From contig JASFAU010000019.1 of NCBI GenBank assembly GCA_039704465.1, positions 558,001-622,000 on the forward strand: a stretch of DNA of 64,000 nucleotides, written 5' to 3'. The notes under the pieces are model-generated. The model saw only the letters and a program-made list of their open reading frames with translations. It did not search any database and was not told where the DNA came from. Position 1 is the first letter of the stretch. The number at the start of each line of letters is the position of its first letter. Origin of the DNA: Plasmodiophora brassicae (Eukaryota; Endomyxa; Phytomyxea; Plasmodiophorida; Plasmodiophoridae). The translations under genes were made by a program, and so were the position numbers. Below, in pieces: positions 19,167 to 28,534 of this stretch.

Positions 19167-22010
19167 ATGTCGTTGCTCATTGTGGTTGTGGCCGTGACGA
19201 CGGTGGTGTCGTGCGCCCTGGACGTCAACGTCAGCAGGGAGGCGTTCTTCGATGCGATCCGCGATGATGATCTCGAGGGCGTCGAGCAGGCCTGCAATGC
19301 ATACGCGCACACGCGCCCCGTGTGGCGTTACTGGCAGCTGGGCGACTATGTGGATTCGTGCCCGAACCCGGCAGCGACAGGCCTGCATGTCGCTGTCGAG
19401 CACGGCCATCAGCGTATCGTGGCTTGCCTGAACGGATGGGGCGCTGACGTCAACGCTGTCGATTCGGATGGCAACACTCCGCTTCATGTGGCCTGCCGGT
19501 TGCGGCAGGTCGGCATCGTTGAGCAGCTCCTTAAAAGACGCGGACGCACCAACCTGGAAGTCGTTAATTCGGATGGGCTGACGCCACTCGGCGTCGCTGT
19601 CGGGCTGTTCAATCCCGGGACGCAGCGACCGGACAACGTGATCGTGAGGATAATCACTGTCCTGCGTCAGGCGCGGGCACAGGAGCACGGCCTGTTTGAC
19701 TTTGAGAATTCATCGGGACTTGAGCGGCAGCGTCGTCTGGCGTTGGTTCGTGCGGTCGCAACGGCAGACGAACTGTTCCGCCACATCGGCAACGGGGATA
19801 GCGTCTGGATTCGCGCGTTCTGCTATAACAACGCACGGTGGGCGGACTGGACGGATCCAGAGACGGACCGGAACCGCGCGTTCCAGGCAGCACTGGCGAC
19901 CCTCCGCAATGTGGGGGTCAATGCGCCGGATAACGTTGCCAGGCCCGCCAACGATCGATCCGATCGCCTCGACGGCGTCTGTCGATTCTTCGCACGGCAC
20001 CCGTACACGAATGTCGCCACCGATGTGTACGCGGTCGGCAACGACGGTGTAACGACGTCCGCTCCCTCTCTGCATCTCGCTGCAGAATTCGGCTCGCCGT
20101 CGCTCCTTGGCGACATCATCGACCGGGCCCCGACCCTAATCAACGCGCTGCACGAAGGCATGACGGCCCTGGACGTCTGCGCAGCCAGGCTAAGCGAAGG
20201 TCGAGACGACGAGGTGATGACGCGTTGGTCGGCGAATCGGGACCTGCTCGTCTTTGGCAAGGGTGCCGACATCTGGGCCGGTCAGCGCCTGGCATTCTGC
20301 CTGTCTGTATCGCGGAACGTCACGATGACGTACCTGCGACAATCCGTCGACGTCAACGAACTCGTCAACACGCCGTGCGATGGCGGGCGGTCCCCGTTGC
20401 AGAACGCGATCCGCACGCGCAGCGATGACGTCGTCCTGGCCCTGATTGATGCCGGGGCCGACGTGAACCCCAGCGGCAGGCGCACGCCCGTCCTGCATGA
20501 CGCCATCCGGAGCGGGCTGTCGCGCGACGTGATCGTCAAGCTGGCCTCGCATCCGGACGTCCAGGTGGGCCAGGTAGACGAGGCTGGCGACACGCCGTTA
20601 TCGGTCGCAGCGCGCTGTATGGCAACGTCTCGCGTTGCCGCACGACGTCGCCACTACCTGGAGGTCATCAGGCTGCTGCTGCAGGTCGGCGCCAGGCCTT
20701 CCGCCCCGCTGGGGTCCTTGTTCGCCTATGACGGGGACCTCGAGGCGGTCTTGTCGGAACCGCGAGCGCCCTACGTGCGATCCGACCCCCGCCCAGCGCT
20801 GTTCCAGGGCCTCCTCGATCGTGACCCGGATCGTGTTCGTCAGGTGTGTCACGACTACCCGTACTGGCATGCCTGGAGGCATCGGGATGGTCGTACGCCG
20901 TTCGACATCGTCCTCGGGAGTCTACAACAAGCCTGCACCGGCAATGCCACCGAGTGGGCGCAATGGGATGCCATGGCCGTCTTCCTAGGCCGGGCGTCTC
21001 CCTATCCCGACCCGCGGTCGCTTCAGGTCGCGGCCAGGTACGGCTCAGTGGACCTCGTCGATGCCATCGCCAATGCGAACCCGCACCTGGTCAATCGCCG
21101 CGATTCGAACGGGCTGACGCCCCTGGCGTGGTGCTCCTGGGACCTCTACTGGAACAGGCCCGCGTCGCACCGCCTGGCGCCGATCCGCGATTCCCTTCTT
21201 CGTCGCTGGCAGGCGGACATCGACCCCGTTTCGTTCATCCTGGCTCTGGACGTCGCCGTCGCCAGGGCGTACCTTACGAGGAGCGGGGCGAATATCAATG
21301 CGGCCATCAGGACGATTAGCAAAGTATCGGTTCCGCAGCTGGCTCCCGCTGGCGCCAGCGGGTACACCGCCCTGCACATGGCCCTTCTCGAGCGCTCTAC
21401 GAGTAATGTCGACCTCGCCGTGTTCCTCATCGATCAGGGCGCCAACCTGACCGCCGTCGATGATCGCGGTCGAACGCCTCTGCACCTAGCGGGTCGTGCC
21501 GGGTTGGCGTCGGTCGTCAGGCGCATCCTGGACGCCGCCGGACAGCTGATGAGGATTGACATCGTTGACGTACGCGACCGAGACGGGAAGACGCCTCTGA
21601 TGCTGGCGCACGAGCACGCTGGTGCTGATGGTTCCCATGCAGACACCATTGGCCTTCTGGCAGGGCGTTCGGCGGCAACCCCCTACGTCGTGATGGGCAC
21701 GCTCGGCAAGGTCACCTTAGCGGCTCTGGCCATTGCGGTTATTTCTACGCGCGCTCGCCGGTCCCGTCAACGCCGTTCTCCTGTTGTGCAACCTCGTCCG
21801 TTGTCGGGCAGCACTCGTGGCAAGGCGGTGGTGGTCGCCTCCGTCGCCGTTGCCGCTGTCGCATTGGCGAGCACGATCGTCGCATCCTGGTCCCGCGACC
21901 CGGACCCGCCCGCTTCGGGTACTGCCACATCGCCCTGCCCGAGCAATGCCAACTCGTTACTGACGTCCGCTGTTGTCGTCGTTGGCACCGCGTTCGCCGT
22001 CACGTTATGA
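19167..22010 (+). CDS. Secretory ankyrin-repeat membrane protein (947 aa), paralogue of 5341-7674
   Basis: This is a single long exon. It begins with a signal peptide (MSLLIVVVAVTTVVSCAL), then about 150 residues of ankyrin repeats absent from the paralogue (DSDGNTPLHVACRLRQVGIV). The region shared with 5341-7674 follows: two WADW/WHAW modules (near residues 225 and 570), ALIDAGADV, the TPLAWCSWDLYWN segment, GYTALHMALLE and DDRGRTPLHLAGRAG. The C-terminus again has three hydrophobic segments, the last ending at the stop (SAVVVVGTAFAVTL). The strong shared order shows the two genes are paralogues that differ by gain or loss of the N-terminal ankyrin block. Confidence 0.82.
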   Translation: MSLLIVVVAVTTVVSCALDVNVSREAFFDAIRDDDLEGVEQACNAYAHTRPVWRYWQLGDYVDSCPNPAATGLHVAVEHGHQRIVACLNGWGADVNAVDSDGNTPLHVACRLRQVGIVEQLLKRRGRTNLEVVNSDGLTPLGVAVGLFNPGTQRPDNVIVRIITVLRQARAQEHGLFDFENSSGLERQRRLALVRAVATADELFRHIGNGDSVWIRAFCYNNARWADWTDPETDRNRAFQAALATLRNVGVNAPDNVARPANDRSDRLDGVCRFFARHPYTNVATDVYAVGNDGVTTSAPSLHLAAEFGSPSLLGDIIDRAPTLINALHEGMTALDVCAARLSEGRDDEVMTRWSANRDLLVFGKGADIWAGQRLAFCLSVSRNVTMTYLRQSVDVNELVNTPCDGGRSPLQNAIRTRSDDVVLALIDAGADVNPSGRRTPVLHDAIRSGLSRDVIVKLASHPDVQVGQVDEAGDTPLSVAARCMATSRVAARRRHYLEVIRLLLQVGARPSAPLGSLFAYDGDLEAVLSEPRAPYVRSDPRPALFQGLLDRDPDRVRQVCHDYPYWHAWRHRDGRTPFDIVLGSLQQACTGNATEWAQWDAMAVFLGRASPYPDPRSLQVAARYGSVDLVDAIANANPHLVNRRDSNGLTPLAWCSWDLYWNRPASHRLAPIRDSLLRRWQADIDPVSFILALDVAVARAYLTRSGANINAAIRTISKVSVPQLAPAGASGYTALHMALLERSTSNVDLAVFLIDQGANLTAVDDRGRTPLHLAGRAGLASVVRRILDAAGQLMRIDIVDVRDRDGKTPLMLAHEHAGADGSHADTIGLLAGRSAATPYVVMGTLGKVTLAALAIAVISTRARRSRQRRSPVVQPRPLSGSTRGKAVVVASVAVAAVALASTIVASWSRDPDPPASGTATSPCPSNANSLLTSAVVVVGTAFAVTL

Positions 22011-22120
22011 CTGGAATACAGTTAACCGTTTAGGACATCGGCTGGACGCAGGGGGTGTTCGCGCTTCACTGGTTTATAGAATAACAACAACGGAACGGGG
22101 CAGCGGCCGGCGTTCGCCGA

Positions 22121-23730
<1,610 letters not shown>

Positions 23731-23940
23731 CACGATGACCGGACGAGGCGCTGAACGGCGACCGGCACCCGCGACGACGCCGACGTCGTTCTCGTCGTGC
23801 AAGCGCACTAATGGAGCGATCGCGCCCGGGGTACCCTGTTAACGGGTCGACCCCTCCGCCGGCGATCATCCCCATCACTGGCAACATCGGGGTGGGGCGA
23901 CTCAAGACGCAACGACCGGCCGCCAATGGCCACCGAGGTC

Positions 23941-24759
23941 TTATTGATCGAGATCCGACGTATCGCATACGGCAGAGTTAGACGTGCAACGTATAGGCGT
24001 AGGCGACCGTGTGCATGTGCTGGTATCGATCGTGCCGGACGGGGCTGCTGACGACGCTGGACGATGCTGTCGCCACCACGACTGGATCGCGCGAGCGCTT
24101 TTCACCCGCTCGTTTAAACGGCGCAGCGGCGACGGGATCGACGTTCGTGGGGGTCCCGGCGCGGCGCTGGGAACGGGCGACGCTTCGACGACTGGTGACG
24201 GCGGCACGCGCGAGCAGGCCTCTGTACTCGGGCGTCTTCGACCAGGGATCGTCTTTGATTTCCGGTGGCGACGAGGCCTGGCGGGATCCGCCGACGACCA
24301 GCTCTGTTGAGCGTACCGTTCCTGGTTCCGGATCGGCGCCTTGCGAGCGCGATGCAGAGCGCGTCCATCAGTGGGCAGACGCGCCTCGCCATCGTGGTTT
24401 GCAACGGGCACAGGCACCTCCTCACCCGGTCGTATGGCGTCGTCGAGATCGAGGGCCCCACCGGGATGCCGTCGACCACCCCCCACGTCAGCGACCGACG
24501 GTTCTCGTGGCAGCTGTCGCTGCCAAACCCGGCTCATGATGAAGTCGCCGGGCTGCCGATCGGCAGACCGGGGCCGATGGAGGCGCAGGTACTCGGACGG
24601 CGATGTCATTCGAGTATGTACCACGTCACAGCTCGACCTGAACGCTGTCAGCCAAAACCAAGAACGAATCAGTACTGGTGGGGGGTCGGTAACGAATACG
24701 ACGTCGGGGAAGGTCAGCAGGGCAGCCACCCAGTCCTGCCAGCGAGATGTCTGGCTCAT
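23941..24759 (-). CDS. Possible IQ-motif protein, doubtful model
   Basis: A 272-codon open frame on the complement ends with RRLNERVKSARAIQSWWRQH, which resembles an IQ calmodulin-binding motif, followed by a Ser/Thr-rich tail. The middle is Arg/Pro-rich with unusual composition, and another long frame covers the same region on the opposite strand (24265-25131). No domain other than the IQ-like stretch is visible and introns may be present. The C-terminal 90 residues are the most credible part. Confidence 0.3.
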   Translation of the reverse strand: MSQTSRWQDWVAALLTFPDVVFVTDPPPVLIRSWFWLTAFRSSCDVVHTRMTSPSEYLRLHRPRSADRQPGDFIMSRVWQRQLPREPSVADVGGGRRHPGGALDLDDAIRPGEEVPVPVANHDGEARLPTDGRALHRARKAPIRNQERYAQQSWSSADPARPRRHRKSKTIPGRRRPSTEACSRVPPSPVVEASPVPSAAPGPPRTSIPSPLRRLNERVKSARAIQSWWRQHRPASSAAPSGTIDTSTCTRSPTPIRCTSNSAVCDTSDLDQ

Positions 24760-25254
24760 CGCAGGCCTTCAATCGCAAACTGGAACGAATTGGCAACGCC
24801 ATTTCATACCGAGCGCCAGACCAGTACGTACGGAAACCAGCAGGAACGCCAGGTAGGTGTCAGCGGTGCCGGCATGATCTATCATAATGTGGGTGTTGCG
24901 GCGAAAGGACCTCGTTCTCGAAAGCGACATACTTACTCATCGATGCAGCTGAGCCCACATTACTATCTTTGGGGCATCTGGGCAGCTAAGGGATCACAAG
25001 CAGATCACCAGTCCATCTGCCAACGCCGATTAATCGGTGTCCGTCAGCGAACAATCAGCGTTGGTCGGTTGGGTGGTGGATCCGGGCGACGATTAATCGG
25101 CATTCCTTTGGTGAACCTGACCGATGATTAATCTGGCACAGTGCACCCCGGCTGCCGTCAGCAGGGGCGCCACCCCTGCACCCCGACGTCATTCTGCATC
25201 GTGATCGTGCGTATCGACTCCGCCCTCTAATATCCAAGCTCAAGTACTACCTCC
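24760..25254. other. Intergenic region with short GATTAATC-type direct repeats
   Basis: No gene is supported. Between 25,020 and 25,140 the sequence contains several CGATTAATCGG or GATTAATC blocks near GGTCGG and CCGGGCGACG. They look like short palindromic motifs upstream of the tandem membrane-protein genes and may be regulatory or a decayed repeat. Confidence 0.35.
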
Positions 25255-25303
25255 AACACGGTCGGTCGACAGCGGTTGCCATGGCGACCGGTCGTGCTGC
25301 AGT

Positions 25304-25756
25304 TTGCCTATGGCCATCATGATGTTCAGCGCCCTGTACTTCATTAACGGCATTGTCCTGTTCGTCGCTGGACACGTTGTAGACACGGCGCTAGACAAGA
25401 CAGAGTACTGGGCGACCTGGCGATATGCGGAAGGGTCTGCCTGCATAGCAGCGTCGATCCTGTTCTTCCTGGCGGGGGTCCTGAGCAGCGAAGCCCTCTG
25501 CCTTGTCGCGTTATTCGCCAACATTGCCCTCGCCACCTATAACGTCGTGCACGCAATGGTCACCTATGCGGATGCTGGCGCGGGGGTGGCTGTCTTGCCC
25601 CTGGTCCGACTGCCACTCGCGATCTACTTTGCCTACATCATCTGGTCGTACTACGACCTCACCAAGGAGCTGAACCGCGCCAAGGCCTCGGCGCTGCCGA
25701 CGAGGATGCCCCCACAGCAGGCCGCCGTGTACCCGACCAAGATGGTTCCAGAGTAG
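25304..25756 (+). CDS. Four-helix small membrane protein, copy 1 (150 aa, N-terminally altered)
   Basis: The sequence encodes four hydrophobic segments: FSALYFINGIVLFVAG, SACIAASILFFLAGVL, LCLVALFANIALATYNVV and VLPLVRLPLAIYFAYIIW. A short tail follows, ending PTRMPPQQ and MVPE. The layout is MARVEL/tetraspan-like but no family motif is clear. Compared with copy 2, the upstream ATGGCGACCGG start is still present. However, a deletion of about 20 bp removes the Cys-rich codons and shifts the frame, so translation would have to begin at the internal Met (25304). Confidence 0.6.
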   Translation: MPMAIMMFSALYFINGIVLFVAGHVVDTALDKTEYWATWRYAEGSACIAASILFFLAGVLSSEALCLVALFANIALATYNVVHAMVTYADAGAGVAVLPLVRLPLAIYFAYIIWSYYDLTKELNRAKASALPTRMPPQQAAVYPTKMVPE

Positions 25757-25939
25757 GCAATATCGTAAGTGATGCCCGCGTCCGACTCAATACACTTTGG
25801 CTGTTCGGGGACGTCGCGGAAATCGAATTACCGGTCAGTACCAGGCTACCAGTACTGGGTGGCTGGTAACCAGCTGATCTGCGTCGCCTGTCCAGCGCCT
25901 TTGTTGGCACTCGACGCCTTCCGGATACGGCCGCGGCGT

Positions 25940-26005
25940 ACAGCCGGGCGTCGCGCGATCGGGACGTCCCACGCCGGACGAGGCACTGTTGCAGGCCATC
26001 TCGAC
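25940..26005 (+). repeat. Dispersed exon-like fragment, matching 27484-27548
   Basis: About 58 bp beginning GCCGGGCGTCGCGCGATCGG is almost identical to sequence at 27484-27548. In one frame both copies encode PGVARSGRPT followed by DEALLQAI, after which they diverge. They look like fragments of a coding exon scattered in this repeat-rich interval. The parent gene was not found in the window. Confidence 0.6.
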
Positions 26006-26176
26006 CGTGGTCGACGTCGGCCCGTCGTTATCGTAAAGCTATATCCGTTTAGCCCCCCCCCCTTTCAGGCCCCCTTTTCAGGCCCCCGTTTCAGGCCCCC
26101 CTTTTCTTCACAGAGTCGAGGGGCAGCATGGGTGGTTGTTAGAGCCCCGCTCTACAGTCGACAGCGAGCGGTTGCC

Positions 26177-26665
26177 ATGGCGATCGGTCGTGCCAGCACG
26201 TGCTGCTGCGGATGCAGTCTGCCTATGGGGATCATGGTGTTCAGCTCCCTGTACTTCATTAACGGCATTGTCCTGTTCGTCGCTGGACACACTGTAGACA
26301 CGGTGGCGCACGATAAGGACTGGGCGACCTGGCGATATGCGGAATCGTTTGCCTACATAGCAGCGTCGATCCTGTTCTTGGTGACGGGGATCCTGAGCAG
26401 CGAAGCCCTCTGCCTTGCTGCGCTATTCGTCAACATTGCTCTCTCCATCTACAACGTCGTGGGCACAATGATCAACTATTCGGTCGCTGGCACGGGGGCG
26501 TCTGTCTTGCCCCTGATCAAACTGCCACTCGCGATCTACTTCGCCTACATCATCTGGTCGTACTATGAGCTCACCAAGGAGCAGAACCGCGCCAAGGCCT
26601 CGGCGCCGCCGACGAGGATGCCCCCACAGCAGACCGTGTACCCGACCGCGATGGTTCCAGAATAG
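26177..26665 (+). CDS. Four-helix small membrane protein, copy 2 (162 aa)
   Basis: This is the tandem paralogue of 25304-25756 with the complete N-terminus: MAIGRASTCCCGCSLPMGI, a Cys-rich cytosolic stretch that is a plausible palmitoylation site (inference). The four hydrophobic segments and the PTRMPPQQ tail are nearly identical to copy 1. Downstream flanks (near 25,870-25,930 and 26,795-26,850) are also related, so the duplicated unit is about 0.7-0.9 kb. The function is unknown. Confidence 0.65.
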   Translation: MAIGRASTCCCGCSLPMGIMVFSSLYFINGIVLFVAGHTVDTVAHDKDWATWRYAESFAYIAASILFLVTGILSSEALCLAALFVNIALSIYNVVGTMINYSVAGTGASVLPLIKLPLAIYFAYIIWSYYELTKEQNRAKASAPPTRMPPQQTVYPTAMVPE

Positions 26666-26860
26666 GTAGTCGATTCGTGCCCGCACCTGATTCAATAAAG
26701 TTTGCCCTTTCAGGACCTGCAGATATCGATTTAACGGTCAGTGCCAGGTTACTACGTACTACTACTACAACTGGTGGGAGGTATACGACCTGGTCTGCGT
26801 CGACTGTCCAGCGCCCTCCTGTGGACTCGACGCCTTCCGGACACGGTCGTATCAGTTCGA

Positions 26861-28534
26861 CCACCAGGGTTCAGAATCGCGACGACATAGTAGTGGTTGT
26901 GTCGCCCGATGTGACTGTAAACGGCCACACAGTGTCTAGGCGTTATCGCGACGAGGGCAACACCGACACGGGTGGACGATGCGAGCGCTAGCACGACGCC
27001 TGGTCCGGTGGGTCGCCGATCGGGGTAGGTCCGGCATCGTCGTTCCCTTGGCGTTGACTCGGCTACTGACTGGCATTCGCTCTGCCCGGGTAGTACAAAT
27101 CCGACGTCGTCGTCGTCGTCGTCGTCCGCGTCACGAGGGCAACGCGTCGTGGATTGAGATGGTACCGCTGCGGTGTCCCACGCCTGTTATGCGTGCACCT
27201 GCCGATGCGGTTCGCTGAGCGAACGTTGCCGCCGTTCGTCTGCTAACCGGCTGGATCCCTAGCACGCAAAGGCGGCGCCGTCGTCTCGGTATGCGCCTCC
27301 GTCTGCACTCGGATGCGTCGACGTCGAGAGCCCGAGCAAGACGACGCCATCAAACGCCCGTTCCTGTCGGGTGCCGTCCGCGGGTGCTCAGAAGCGTGTT
27401 CGATTCCACCTGTCGACGTCGTCGCACGATGAGGCGGCCAGCGATCACGGTAGCGGTCAGCAACCGATGACTTCTGCGCGGGGAAGCCGGGCGTCGCGCG
27501 ATCGGGACGTCCCACGTCGGACGAGGCACTGCTGCAGGCCATCGCGCTGGCTGTCAGGAGCGAGTCCTGGGCGCCGTTGGGTCGACAGGCGGACGTCGAC
27601 CTGACGGTCATGCTGGACAGCTTCCGGTCGTACACGCGCCATAACCCGATACCGTGTTGACGTTCGAACCGAATACAGCCTGGACGTCGCAGCCAGCGCT
27701 TCCTGTTGTCGAATTCTACGCGAATATCAGGGCCAATGGTGCGACCCATAGAGGACGACTATGTTTCAGCAAGGTTCGCCGGATCGTGCTCCCGTGGTCT
27801 CGACGTATCCGGAACGGAACGCGTCGCAGCAATCCCATCATGCTTGTCGCCGCTGCCCTGCTGGACGCCGTGCAGAGCAAGCTGGCCCCGCTCAACATGC
27901 TGACGGTCGCTTTGGCGATGCCATTGGTTGCTCGGACCTTCATCATCGATGCATGGTGCAGGGCAGGGGCGCGTACAGCCGTTTACAGAGACCCGCAGGC
28001 GGTCTGAATGCCGCCTGTGCGGAGGAGTACGCCGGCGCGCGACGCTGGCCCTGATCCGTCTAGGCATGAAGACGTCTGCCCAGCAGTAGCTGATATGCTG
28101 CTGCCGGCGACGACAGGCGTGTCCTGCCCAGCTGCGTGATTGACGACTTGGCCGCTTGTGCATCAGACGAAGACACGCACCTTAACCGGAGGCGCATGGC
28201 GTTCGTCCAGACGCGGAGGGGCGCTGCCCCAGTGACCTACGGTCAGGTACCCACCGGTCACCACCCCCTGTGACGGCGCCCCTGACCTGAAGCAGCACGA
28301 TCCCAATTGCAACTCGCCTCATGGCCGGCGTTGCAGGGCGTCGCCCGCAACGCGAACCGAGCACCGCACCGCGGCTGTTCGCCGACTGTGTGGCGCATTG
28401 CGTACCATCACCAGCTCGCGCGGCCGGCCACCGCCTATTCGCACGAGTGAACGAATAGAGAATCGCTTAAACATTCTGGGCAGTCCGCTCGCGAAACGCA
28501 TGGTGTATAGAATGAATGGCATTGCGATGCTGTT
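26861..28534. other. Gene-poor interval with a CGT microsatellite and scattered fragments
   Basis: No firm gene was found. A (CGT)n tract lies at about 27,103-27,125. At 27484-27658 a frame reading DEALLQAIALAVRSESWAPL to RHNPIPC shares its beginning with the fragment at 25940. At 27,677-27,715 a block containing CGCAGCCAGCGC resembles one near 32,117-32,155. These suggest old duplications and decayed coding DNA. Several open frames of 70-170 codons here overlap each other and have no domain support. Confidence 0.45.

Larger units (their letters stand above)
25254..26860. repeat. Tandem duplication of a membrane-gene unit
   Basis: The units at about 25254-25935 and 26150-26860 are direct copies covering the promoter-proximal sequence, the coding region and about 170 bp of 3' flank (for example GCGTCG-CTGTCCAGCGCC and CTCGACGCCTTCCGGA). 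Between them lies a C-rich stretch (26055-26103) with repeated TTTCAGGCCCCC. Divergence is concentrated in indels and loop codons. Confidence 0.75.

Noticed and set aside
18914..19688. Overlapping complement frames of 132 and 226 codons
   Set aside because: They are antisense to the start of the secretory ankyrin gene at 19167, whose signal peptide and repeats are unambiguous.
24265..25131. 288-codon open frame on the forward strand
   Set aside because: It runs through a likely intergenic segment with repeated GATTAATC motifs. It has no signal, domain or splice support, and competes with the complement frame that ends in an IQ-like motif.
25020..25140. Clustered GATTAATC blocks as an origin or integrase attachment site
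   Set aside because: The blocks are few, irregularly spaced and lack any associated integrase or AT-rich unwinding region; at most they are binding sites.
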